9,461 bases of DNA from an uncultured Rhodobacter sp. (GTDB taxonomy: Bacteria; Pseudomonadota; Alphaproteobacteria; Rhodobacterales; Rhodobacteraceae), in assembly GCA_937901435.1 (NCBI GenBank), contig CALGTJ010000196.1, positions 1 through 9,461 of the forward strand, read 5' to 3'. The position numbers and the translations under genes were made by a program. Below are positions 1-7,201 of the stretch, in pieces (positions within the stretch are counted from its first letter, which is position 1; each line of letters begins with the position of its first letter). The notes under the pieces are model-generated. The model saw only the letters and a program-made list of their open reading frames with translations. It did no database searches and had not been told where the DNA came from.

Positions 1-1330
1 GATCGGCCCCTTGGAACGAGTAAATCGACTGTTTTTTATCGCCAACAACAAAGATCGTGCGCAGCACATCGTTGCGTGCGCCAAGGCCAGAGGTGAATTC
101 CTGCGCAAGACTTTCGATCACCTGCCATTGGGTCGGGCTGGTGTCCTGCGCCTCGTCCACGAGGATATGATCCAGCCCTCCGTCCAGACGATACAGAACC
201 CATGCCGCGACAGAATCATTGGCCAGCAAAGCACGGGTCTTTTCGATCAGATCGTCGAAATCCAGCCACCCATTGCGTTGTTTTGCGGCCTCATAGGCGG
301 GCAGGAACGCACGGGCAAAAGTGTAAAGTGCGCGGGTTTTCAACATGGCGCGCAGGCCAAGCAGGCGGTCCCGCACGGCCTCGATCCGCAGCATCAGATC
401 GTTCAGATCATCCATCCAGTCGACCAGCGCGGCTTGGGTCTTTTTGGTCGGAACAGAGCCTATCTTGGCCCCAAAAGGTGACTTTGCCGAGGCTCCGAAA
501 AGAAAAATACCACACAGCAGGTCAATATCGGCAAGGCCGGGTGTCTTTGGATCAAACCCGGCCAGCTTGTCGGCGTTCTTTTGATCGGTCACGGTTCCTG
601 AGCGAAAGGCGGGCAGGATCGCGGTGATCAGATCGCCCTCGCTGCCATCAAACGCCTCTTCTGGCAGTTCCTCAGCGCTATACCCCGGTGGCAGGCCAAA
701 CCAGCCTGCGATGTCATCGTCACTGACAGGACGCAAAAGCGCCTTTGCCTTGGCGGCGACCCCTTGGGTGAATTTCCCCAACTCGTCACCAGAGAAATAG
801 GTTGCAAGTGCATCCACCGCCGCGGGGTCAAGCCCGTCTGCCAGACGATCCACCACGTCCTCGCGCAGGATGCTGGCCGTGCGGTCGTCCATCTCGACAA
901 AGCTGGGCGTGACGCCTGCCTCTAGCGGAAAGCGCCGTAACAGAGACGCACAAAATGAGTGAATCGTTTGAATCCGCAATCCGCCGGGCGTTTCAATAGC
1001 GCGGGCAAACAACCGCCGCGCCTTGGCAAGACGTTCGGGATCGCGTGTGTCGGTGATGCCGAGCTTGGCCAGTTCTGTGCCAAGATCACGGTCCGATCGC
1101 ATCGCCCAATCGCCCAGCCGCTTGAACAGGCGGTTCTGCATCTCGGATGCGGCGGCTTTGGTATAGGTCAGGCACAGGATATTCTGCGGCTCGACGTCCT
1201 CCAGCAGCAGACGCGCCACACGATCAGTCAGAACCCGCGTCTTGCCAGACCCAGCGTTGGCGGACAGCCAGGTGGACATATCCGGCTCTGCCGCGCGGTT
1301 CTGTTGCTGGGTTGCTTCGTTTATGGTCAT
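1..1330 (-). CDS. addA: AddA helicase/nuclease subunit, N-terminal 443 residues (3' end outside window)
   Basis: AddA is the UvrD-type helicase and nuclease subunit of the AddAB complex, which unwinds and resects DNA double-strand breaks for RecA loading. The frame is open from an ATG at 1330 to the left edge. Visible superfamily 1 motifs, in order: Walker A ANAGSGKT at residues 24-31; motif Ia LTYTKAAASEM; TIHSFC; Walker B DEAQD at residues 392-396 (bases 143-157); and VGDKKQSIYSFQGAD at 429-443, running off the edge. The remaining helicase motifs and the C-terminal nuclease domain would lie to the left, since the family is usually over 1,000 residues. The ATG overlaps the addB stop as ATGA, and GAGG sits 7 nt upstream, which fixes the start and implies translational coupling. 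There is no frameshift in the visible part. Identification is firm. Confidence 0.95.
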   Translation of the reverse strand, partial: MTINEATQQQNRAAEPDMSTWLSANAGSGKTRVLTDRVARLLLEDVEPQNILCLTYTKAAASEMQNRLFKRLGDWAMRSDRDLGTELAKLGITDTRDPERLAKARRLFARAIETPGGLRIQTIHSFCASLLRRFPLEAGVTPSFVEMDDRTASILREDVVDRLADGLDPAAVDALATYFSGDELGKFTQGVAAKAKALLRPVSDDDIAGWFGLPPGYSAEELPEEAFDGSEGDLITAILPAFRSGTVTDQKNADKLAGFDPKTPGLADIDLLCGIFLFGASAKSPFGAKIGSVPTKKTQAALVDWMDDLNDLMLRIEAVRDRLLGLRAMLKTRALYTFARAFLPAYEAAKQRNGWLDFDDLIEKTRALLANDSVAAWVLYRLDGGLDHILVDEAQDTSPTQWQVIESLAQEFTSGLGARNDVLRTIFVVGDKKQSIYSFQGAD

Positions 1331-4296
1331 GACAGCGCCTCTTTGGGGCCGACCTCTTGTGGATCGGCCTCATCGCTTTCGCTCCACTCCCCGAACCGGG
1401 CGAGGTGATCGTAATCGCCGTCAAAGCCTGTTTTGTCGACAGCCCGACGCGAGGTATAGCCCCGGCTACGATCCTGAAAGGCGGCGATCAGTTGCAGGAA
1501 CTCTGCCAGAACCTGTGCCGTTTCCCCGATTTCGAGCGTGATAGGGTCAAATTTCGGGGCACTTCCCAATCCGATATAACCGATCTCTGGCACCTCTTGC
1601 GCGCCTAACTCTTCCAATGCGCCCTGTTCCAGCATCATCGCGGACAAGCGTAGCTGTTTGTCGAAATGCTCTTGTTGCGGCTTTGTCGGAGGGCTGCCGG
1701 TTTTGTAGTCGTAAACCACCAAAGACCCGTCCTCGCGCCGGTCGATCCGGTCGATCTTGCCGCGCAGGGTGACGTCGACCTGTGGCAGATGCAGCCGCGC
1801 GTTTTTTTCCAGCGCAAAGGGGATTGCGTGGGACTGCCGGTCAATCTCGCCCGCGATAAACCAATCGGCTACCCGACCCAGTCGCGCGCGCCACATTTTG
1901 CGGATGGCTGGCCATGCGACCTCTGTGTCTAGCACGTCATCCGCTATGGTCATCAGGCGGTCCACATCAGAGGGATGCTTGACCGGTCCCGAGGCAATGA
2001 ACCGTTCGACAACCTCATGCAGCACATTCCCCCGCAAGGGCGCATCGGCCATCAGCCGCAGCGGATTCAGAGGATAAAGGCCCAGCACCCGGCGCGCGTA
2101 GATCGCATAGGGGTCGCGGATCAGCTTTTGCACCTCGGTGATAGAAATTTCCTTTGGCCGCATGTCCACAGGCGGGCAGGGAGAGGGGCGTTTCTCTGGG
2201 TTAACCTTGACCTCTGGCGCGTCCACCTGTTCTGCCAAGGCTGTCCAGATGGCCCCGCGTTTGCGCATGGCCTCTAGCGCCGCCTTGCTATCACCGGACA
2301 GACCCTCAAGCAGGTTGGTCAAGCGGTTCAGCCAGCGAGAGGCGACAGTCTGGCTTTCATCGCTGCGGATTGCGCGGGACAGCACGACCTCTTTTGCGGC
2401 AATCGCCTGTTGAAAATCATGGGCAGAAAGGCCGATCTGACGGTCAGGCAACAGCAGCCCCATCGCATTGCGCATCTTGCGGTTCAGCCAGGGATCAGGT
2501 TTTGGCGGCTCGGGCCAGACGCCTTCGTTCAGGCCGGACAGAATGACCAGATCTGCGCCCTGCACGCGGGTCTCCAGCGTGCCCCAAATCATGATATTGG
2601 GATCGGCGACAACGGCGTCACGGACCTCGCCACGCTGCAAAACCGCCTTAAACAGAGACTGATAATCACCGGGGCCAAGCGTGCCACCATGGTCTGCCTC
2701 TGCGCGCAATTCTTGTACCCAGCGCAGGGCTTCTTTACCTGCTGCCTCTAACCACAACTCGCCTGATCCTTGCGCACCCGGCCCCCCGGCAAGCCGTTCT
2801 GCCAGTTGGATATGGTGGTTCAGGTGATCAGACAAAGGGCGTTCTGTAATATCGGGCAGCCCATCGATAAGCCCGCAAAGCCACGTGACCCAAATCTGTC
2901 GATCCGGCTCTGCCTTGGCGGACCACAGCGTCAGGGCCTCGGGTGTGACATAGGCAGGTCCACGGCGACGCAGCCACAGTTCCAACTCTCGCGTGTTCAG
3001 CAGATGAGGCCCGCGCGTCTCGGCACCGGTGCTGGTCAAGGGATGCTTGAGCAGAGTCAAAAGAATCTCAGGCGACATCCTTTGCCCGAACAATCCCGCC
3101 ACATGCCGCAAAAACCGACCGGGCGCCGACAAAGGCAGGGGACGACCGGCGCTATCGTCAGGCACGATGCCCCACCGATCCAACGCGGCGGTGACCTGTC
3201 GCGTTAGGGTCCGGTCAGGCGTGATCAGCGCGGCGGTCTGCCCGTCCTCGGCGGCTTTGCGCAACAACAGGGCAATCGCGCTGGCCTCGGCACGCGAAGA
3301 GGGCGCCTCGATCAGGCTCATATGCTCTGTTGCAATGTCGATGTCGCGCAGATGTTGACCGTCTACCAGCCATTGATCCGTCACAGGGGCAGGGCGCAGG
3401 GCAAGCGACAGCAATTTGTTGCGCGCAGGATTGGCAGGGGGGTGACCGGGCGACCAGTTTTCAATATCGCCCGCAGACAGTTCGAGGTCCGACATAAAGC
3501 GGCTAAAGCGGTACTGCGGGTGATCCTCTGCGGTCAGCGCGGTCTTAAGGCCGCTCCAAACGCGGGTTGGCAGGTCGAAATCGACACCGGGCAACACGAC
3601 TGCGCCTTGCGGCAGCTTTGCCACGGCTTGCATGAACAACGAGGTTGCGCCGCGCGATCCCGTAGACCCCGCAACAATGATGGGGTGGCGCGGAGGCGTC
3701 ATGGCCCATTCGGCGCAGATCCGTTCAATCACCATCCTCTGCCGTGCCTCGGCGTCTGGGTCCTGCCCACTATCGGCCCCGAAATACGGTTCAACCAGAT
3801 TGACGAACGACAGGGACCGCTGCCAATGGCCGGACATTTCCTTGGACAGTTCTGACATATCGTGGCTGCGCAGTGTTTCTGGTGCCACGCCTTCGCCCTG
3901 CATCTCGTCCATCAGCGCGGCAAGGCTGTCGGCCAGATCGAACAGGGCCGAGCGCGGGGCCAGATCAGGCTGTTGATCCAGCAATCCAGCGATCAGTTGG
4001 GTCAACTCCAGACGCCGCCGCAGACCAGAGACGGGCAGAGGGATATTGGCAAACTGCGTATCGCGCGCAAGATCGGTCACCAACCTGATCCGGGGCAACA
4101 AGCGCCCTGGCCCCGCGTCAAACAAAGACTTTAACCGTCGCTGCATGCGCCGCGTGTTCACATAGATTTCGACCCGCGCAAGGGTTTCTGGCGGTTGCTC
4201 GCCCATGCGATCCAATAGCCCTGCCAGCAAAGCCCTTGGAAAATCCACGCCCGGAGGAAGGCCAAAAACGCGAGCGGTTTCTGTAGGGTCAAACAC
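1327..4296 (-). CDS. addB: AddB nuclease subunit, alphaproteobacterial type
   Basis: AddB (989 aa) is the second subunit of the AddAB break-resection nuclease; in characterised complexes its nuclease domain cuts one strand and its inactive helicase fold takes part in Chi recognition. The C-terminal RecB-like PD-(D/E)XK domain is clear: GKIDRID at residues 846-852 (D849), VVYDYKTG at 860-867 (D863, K865), then the QLRLSAMML helix. Unlike Bacillus AddB, no GxGKT Walker A is seen at the N terminus and there are only three cysteines in the whole protein, so the four-cysteine iron-sulfur staple is absent. Where the first staple cysteine would be expected the sequence reads RDPYAIYA. The start is GTG at 4296, with GAGG 9 nt upstream; the ATG 10 nt upstream of it (4306) is out of frame and belongs to the end of murU (MLRV). 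It overlaps murU by 8 nt and addA by 4 nt. Confidence 0.95.
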   Translation of the reverse strand: MFDPTETARVFGLPPGVDFPRALLAGLLDRMGEQPPETLARVEIYVNTRRMQRRLKSLFDAGPGRLLPRIRLVTDLARDTQFANIPLPVSGLRRRLELTQLIAGLLDQQPDLAPRSALFDLADSLAALMDEMQGEGVAPETLRSHDMSELSKEMSGHWQRSLSFVNLVEPYFGADSGQDPDAEARQRMVIERICAEWAMTPPRHPIIVAGSTGSRGATSLFMQAVAKLPQGAVVLPGVDFDLPTRVWSGLKTALTAEDHPQYRFSRFMSDLELSAGDIENWSPGHPPANPARNKLLSLALRPAPVTDQWLVDGQHLRDIDIATEHMSLIEAPSSRAEASAIALLLRKAAEDGQTAALITPDRTLTRQVTAALDRWGIVPDDSAGRPLPLSAPGRFLRHVAGLFGQRMSPEILLTLLKHPLTSTGAETRGPHLLNTRELELWLRRRGPAYVTPEALTLWSAKAEPDRQIWVTWLCGLIDGLPDITERPLSDHLNHHIQLAERLAGGPGAQGSGELWLEAAGKEALRWVQELRAEADHGGTLGPGDYQSLFKAVLQRGEVRDAVVADPNIMIWGTLETRVQGADLVILSGLNEGVWPEPPKPDPWLNRKMRNAMGLLLPDRQIGLSAHDFQQAIAAKEVVLSRAIRSDESQTVASRWLNRLTNLLEGLSGDSKAALEAMRKRGAIWTALAEQVDAPEVKVNPEKRPSPCPPVDMRPKEISITEVQKLIRDPYAIYARRVLGLYPLNPLRLMADAPLRGNVLHEVVERFIASGPVKHPSDVDRLMTIADDVLDTEVAWPAIRKMWRARLGRVADWFIAGEIDRQSHAIPFALEKNARLHLPQVDVTLRGKIDRIDRREDGSLVVYDYKTGSPPTKPQQEHFDKQLRLSAMMLEQGALEELGAQEVPEIGYIGLGSAPKFDPITLEIGETAQVLAEFLQLIAAFQDRSRGYTSRRAVDKTGFDGDYDHLARFGEWSESDEADPQEVGPKEALS

Positions 4297-4960
4297 GCAA
4301 CATATCCTCGGCCATCGTTATACTTTCGGGTTGGCCAACGTCGCACCATTGCCCGTCATGCACCATGCCAAACAAACGGTCCTGTCTGATAAACATGTCC
4401 CAGAGCAGGTTAAGCGAAAACACCTGTTGTTTAATCTCTGCCAATCGTGCGGTTTTGATGATTTGAAGGCCAGAATAGATATAGCCCGGCCCCCTGATCA
4501 GCCGACCGTCAGTGTCACAGGTGAAATCCCCGGCACCTGAATGGCCAAGCGCGCTGTCTGGTGGGATCAGGCATAAAAGCGCGTCCATGTGATCCGGATT
4601 CCATTGCTTTAACAGTCGTGCAATCGGATTGTGCCCGGTCCAGACAGCATCCGTGTTCAGGGTCAGCACAACATCGCGATCAAGGCGGGTCAGAGCCTGT
4701 TTTAGCCCACCGCCGGTTTCAAGCAGTACAGCTTCGCGGATCGGTGTGACGCCTTGGGTCAGCACATGCGCCTCTAACGCGTCGGGCTGGTAGAAGGTAT
4801 TGGCAAAGACACGCTTTATATTGGCCCCGCGCACCAGATCCAGAGCGTGATCCACCAAGGGACGCCCCGCGACGCGCACCATCGGCTTTGCCATATGATC
4901 GGTCAGAGGGGCCATGCGCGTTCCACGCCCAGCCGCAAAGAGCATTATCGTGTCGGGCAT
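4289..4960 (-). CDS. murU: N-acetylmuramate-1-phosphate uridylyltransferase (MurU-like nucleotidyltransferase)
   Basis: This 223-residue protein is a sugar-1-phosphate nucleotidyltransferase. The signature loop LFAAGRGTRMAPLT is at residues 7-20, followed by KP at 25-26. LETGGG (80-85) contacts the substrate in this family, LNTDAVW (101-107) carries metal-ligand D104, and WCDVGQP (205-211) supplies the second acidic residue, D207. Length and motif set match MurU, which joins MurNAc-alpha-1-phosphate to UTP giving UDP-MurNAc. That recycles cell-wall sugar directly into peptidoglycan precursor and bypasses MurA, the fosfomycin target, in organisms where it was studied. The overlapping upstream kinase is the expected partner and strengthens MurU over a generic mannose-1-phosphate guanylyltransferase, which cannot be excluded by motif alone. 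The start is ATG with GAGG 5 nt upstream. It overlaps the end of amgK by 16 nt and the addB start by 8 nt. Cytoplasmic. Confidence 0.82.
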   Translation of the reverse strand: MPDTIMLFAAGRGTRMAPLTDHMAKPMVRVAGRPLVDHALDLVRGANIKRVFANTFYQPDALEAHVLTQGVTPIREAVLLETGGGLKQALTRLDRDVVLTLNTDAVWTGHNPIARLLKQWNPDHMDALLCLIPPDSALGHSGAGDFTCDTDGRLIRGPGYIYSGLQIIKTARLAEIKQQVFSLNLLWDMFIRQDRLFGMVHDGQWCDVGQPESITMAEDMLRV

Positions 4961-5955
4961 AAGGCCCTCAGGCGTTGCAGGGCGGCATCATCAGGTACGG
5001 GCAAATCTGTTGCAATCATCTCTGCCAGATCAGCAAGCGCAGGATGTTCAAGACTGTGCTGCACATACCCCCAAACGCGCGGGATAAAATCGATATAGCG
5101 CGGTTTGCCGTGTAACTGGCACAGGCGCACAAAGATACCAAGGATGCGAAGATTCCGTTGCAGGCTGATGGCAGCGTAGGTGACGGCAAAATCGACCCTG
5201 TTCCGTCCTGTTCTGGCGATAAAGTGATCAATGGATTGCGCAGCGACATCTGGCGTCACGTCACGACGGGCGTCTTGCAGCATTGACACAAGGTCATACC
5301 CCGCAGGTCCCATCATTGCGTCCTGATAATCCAACAGGCCGACCCTTTGCACGCCAACGCGAGCGGGCAACCAAACAAGGTTCTCTGCATGGAAATCCCG
5401 CAGCAACAGCGTTGGCCGCGGATCAACAACCTCTCGCAGAACAGTGGCTAGTTTTGCCTGAAACGCAGTCTTTTGGTCAATGCCCTCGTCGTCGGTCAAC
5501 GCCTTGCGGTACCAGTCATAAACCGGCGCAATCTGGTCGCACATCACGTCGATGGTAAAATCAGAAAGTGACGGCACGGCTGGGCGCCGATCCAGATCCA
5601 CAAGCACATCGACGGCAGCAAGATAAAGCGGCGCCTCAAGCGATGGGTCATCTGCAATACTCTTTGCGAATAGCGTATCGCCCAGATCCTCCATCAGGAT
5701 GAACCCTCGTACAGGATCGCTTGCGATGATCTGGGGGGGGCACAAACCGAACCCGGTCAGCACCCGCGTCATATACAAAAAAGGCGCGATGTCTGCTCCG
5801 TCGTTAGGGGGGGTATCCATCAGAACGGCGTTTTTGGAGTCCTTGGTCAGTCGGAAATAACGCCGGGCAGAGGCGTCTCCGGCCAGAGATTGCATGTTTG
5901 CGCCACACCAATCGGTTTGGGCGACGAAGCCGTGGATTTCGGCAAGCCTATTCAC
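4945..5955 (-). CDS. amgK: N-acetylmuramate/N-acetylglucosamine 1-kinase (AmgK-like phosphotransferase)
   Basis: This 336-residue protein belongs to the aminoglycoside phosphotransferase (APH) superfamily. GDASARRYFRL at 26-36 is the nucleotide-binding lobe start. LMEDLGD (87-93) is the hinge. RDFHAEN at 186-192 is the catalytic loop, with D187 as the likely base, and LLDYQDAMMGPAGYDLVS at 207-224 carries metal-binding D209. These match AmgK, which phosphorylates MurNAc (and GlcNAc) at the anomeric carbon to feed MurU; murU overlaps its 3' end. The start is GTG at 5955, overlapping the tsaE stop by 8 nt with only a weak GGA upstream; the first in-frame ATG (5895) would trim just before the GDASA motif and has no ribosome site. 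In Rhizobiales a homologous domain is fused to TsaE; here the two are separate. The gene contains C runs of eight and seven on the coding strand (5733-5740, 5807-5813). Confidence 0.83.
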   Translation of the reverse strand: MNRLAEIHGFVAQTDWCGANMQSLAGDASARRYFRLTKDSKNAVLMDTPPNDGADIAPFLYMTRVLTGFGLCPPQIIASDPVRGFILMEDLGDTLFAKSIADDPSLEAPLYLAAVDVLVDLDRRPAVPSLSDFTIDVMCDQIAPVYDWYRKALTDDEGIDQKTAFQAKLATVLREVVDPRPTLLLRDFHAENLVWLPARVGVQRVGLLDYQDAMMGPAGYDLVSMLQDARRDVTPDVAAQSIDHFIARTGRNRVDFAVTYAAISLQRNLRILGIFVRLCQLHGKPRYIDFIPRVWGYVQHSLEHPALADLAEMIATDLPVPDDAALQRLRALCPTR

Positions 5956-6433
5956 GTGCGCAATCCAGAATAACGCTCCAACGACTGTCCTCAGAACTGG
6001 CCAGCAACATCCGCTCTCCGGGTTGTTCGGTCATGGTGAAATGCAGGGTCAGCGCGCCTATCGGAGTTTCGTGGCCCAGTCTGTCGGGCCATTCCGCCAG
6101 ACAAATGGCCGTGTCAAAAGCCTCGTCCAGCCCGAGCTCATAAATCTCATCCACCGATGTCAGACGGTAAAGATCGCTGTGCCAGATCTCGACATCGCCA
6201 GCGTCGTAGGTCTGCACCAAAGTGAACGTCGGCGAGGGGACATCCTCGACCCGTCCAGCCAGCGCAAGCTTTGTTTGAACGATGCCGCGCGCAAAATGCG
6301 TCTTTCCCGCGCCAAGATCGCCGCTTAACAACAGGACATCCCCGCCACTCAACGCAGGGGCAAGGCGCGCGGCAAAATCCGTGGTGTCCTCTGGCGAGGC
6401 AAAACGATAGCTGCGTTGAAAGGGCGTGTTCAT
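5948..6433 (-). CDS. tsaE: TsaE, ATPase subunit of tRNA t6A synthesis
   Basis: TsaE (161 aa from this start) is the small P-loop ATPase that works with TsaB and TsaD to put the threonylcarbamoyl group on A37 of ANN-decoding tRNAs in the cytoplasm. Motifs: Walker A GDLGAGKTHFARG at 38-50 (K44, T45); VPSPTFTLVQTY at 65-76; HSDLYRL at 85-91; and LAEWPDRLG at 112-120, all diagnostic of the family. I chose the ATG at 6433 because it gives the usual family length. The frame continues upstream to a TTG at 6532, but that would overlap the preceding gene by 32 nt and add 33 low-complexity residues. The ribosome site before the ATG is weak (GAGCGG). TsaE is the first of the overlapping set that runs through amgK, murU, addB and addA. 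It lies 67 nt downstream of the IalB-family gene on the same strand. Confidence 0.93.
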   Translation of the reverse strand: MNTPFQRSYRFASPEDTTDFAARLAPALSGGDVLLLSGDLGAGKTHFARGIVQTKLALAGRVEDVPSPTFTLVQTYDAGDVEIWHSDLYRLTSVDEIYELGLDEAFDTAICLAEWPDRLGHETPIGALTLHFTMTEQPGERMLLASSEDSRWSVILDCARE

Positions 6434-6447
6434 CCGCTCAATTTGAC

Positions 6448-6477
6448 CAAGCCCTGCGGCGGCTGCAACAGGGCTTG
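6448..6477. repeat. Perfect 9-bp inverted repeat between the IalB-family gene and tsaE
   Basis: CAAGCCCTG (6448-6456) and CAGGGCTTG (6469-6477) are perfect reverse complements around a 12-nt loop, forming a stem in the only gap of the minus-strand train. The 3' side lies 14 nt before the tsaE ATG. No T-run follows on either strand, so it is not a canonical intrinsic terminator. An mRNA processing or partial attenuation structure, or a protein-binding dyad, would fit equally well. Confidence 0.6.
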
Positions 6478-6500
6478 TGCCAGTGACGCCATTTATCAGA

Positions 6501-7028
6501 CTAGCTGTCGCAGCGCTTTGCGGCTTCTTCAACGGCTGCGGTGAACCCGAGCAAGGAAAAAGTGTCTTCGGTTTTTGTGCCGCGCGAAGATGAGGCTGTC
6601 AAAACGGCAGTCGCCCCGCGTTTCATTGCGCCGATGATCTTTGCGTCGTCGTCAGTGGATGCAGACCACGCCATTTCGCCTTCGGTGAACAATTCAAATG
6701 TCGTTCCGTCGATATTCAGATTGACGGTCGACCCTTTGCGGAAAGGATAACCCCCCGTAAAGGACACCTGTCCCTTTACGTTCGAGCTGGGAACATAAGA
6801 CACGAACAACAGGATGTCGCCACGTCTTACGGCAACAACACGGCCCTCGCGGGAGTTGACGGTCTCTTTTGGGCTGGACACGCTCCAGCATTGAGAAGGG
6901 CCACTTGCTTCGAACACACTCCAGTCGGTGTGCGCAGCAACGCGATTTTTGGATTCCTGCGCGACGGTCGCATTTGCAACAAGCATCATCCCGACAATGG
7001 CGAACCCACGAATTAGTCCTGCGTACAT
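6501..7028 (-). CDS. IalB-family (invasion associated locus B) exported protein
   Basis: This 175-residue protein resembles the IalB family (PF06776), which is widespread in Alphaproteobacteria and named after a Bartonella protein linked to red-cell invasion. In free-living species its function is unknown, so no virulence role should be read into it. A signal peptide is visible: R7, a hydrophobic stretch to about residue 18, and a likely cleavage after A23 (ATVA before QES), so the mature protein should be periplasmic. The body holds TDWSVFE (34-40), IDGTTFELFTEGEMAWS (106-122), a SSRGTKTEDTFSLLGF stretch (147-162), and two cysteines, C47 and C173, that could form a disulfide after export. 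The ATG at 7028 has GGAGG at 7039-7043, 10 nt upstream. The gene diverges from the asparaginase across 173 bp and runs with tsaE. No confident promoter could be picked. Confidence 0.82.
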   Translation of the reverse strand: MYAGLIRGFAIVGMMLVANATVAQESKNRVAAHTDWSVFEASGPSQCWSVSSPKETVNSREGRVVAVRRGDILLFVSYVPSSNVKGQVSFTGGYPFRKGSTVNLNIDGTTFELFTEGEMAWSASTDDDAKIIGAMKRGATAVLTASSSRGTKTEDTFSLLGFTAAVEEAAKRCDS

Positions 7029-7152
7029 CTGTTTACAGCCTCCAGCTGTGTCTGCCTCTCGCTGCAGATCCCGGTCAATCTGGCGTGACCTTTCCGAACC
7101 CGCATGCGATGTTCAATCATGTTTTCTCAGTTTAACGGAAAGATGCCGATTT

Positions 7153-7188
7153 ATGAAAGCCCCTTGGCAGAAAATCGCGCACAGGTGA
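7153..7188 (+). other. Possible 11-codon leader open frame before the asparaginase
   Basis: ATG at 7153 opens an 11-residue frame, MKAPWQKIAHR, that stops with TGA at 7186-7188. The stop lies inside the asparaginase ribosome site AGGTGAAGGA (7183-7192), so ribosomes finishing here would sit on it. A GGAAAG at 7137-7142 could serve as its own ribosome site, 10 nt upstream. It contains no asparagine codon, so amino-acid attenuation by asparagine is not supported. Translation is unproven. Confidence 0.25.
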
Positions 7189-7192
7189 AGGA
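7183..7192 (+). promoter_or_regulatory. Ribosome binding site of the asparaginase gene
   Basis: The purine-rich AGGTGAAGGA has a core AAGGA at 7188-7192, 9 nt before the ATG at 7202. It is the only good ribosome site in the 173-bp divergent spacer on the plus strand and supports this start. The spacer also contains the palindrome CGCATGCG (7101-7108). I could not identify a convincing -35/-10 pair in either direction. Confidence 0.6.
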
Positions 7193-7201
7193 CAAAGACA
7201 A

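Noticed and set aside
3660..3690. Possible P-loop in AddB (GSTGSRGAT)
   Set aside because: It lacks the Gly-Lys-Thr/Ser of a Walker A and lies about 200 residues into the protein, so it is more likely a family-specific turn.
959..4134. Many plus-strand open frames of 60-177 codons opposite addA and addB
   Set aside because: They lie antisense to well-supported genes with intact motifs, and their translations are rich in Arg, Ser, Pro and Gln with no recognisable domain. They are shadows of G+C-rich coding DNA.
6434..6532. Longer tsaE beginning at TTG 6532
   Set aside because: It would overlap the preceding gene, adds 33 low-complexity residues absent from the family, and the ATG at 6433 gives the normal length.
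7111..7126. LexA-like site (GTTC spaced from a second half-site) in the divergent spacer
   Set aside because: The second half-site does not match: GTTC plus seven bases is followed by TTTT, not GTTC.
7029..7152. Promoter pairs for the IalB-family gene and the asparaginase
   Set aside because: TTGAAC, TTGACC, CATAAA and TTTAAC boxes occur, but none pair with a partner at 16-18 bp with acceptable match, so no call was made.
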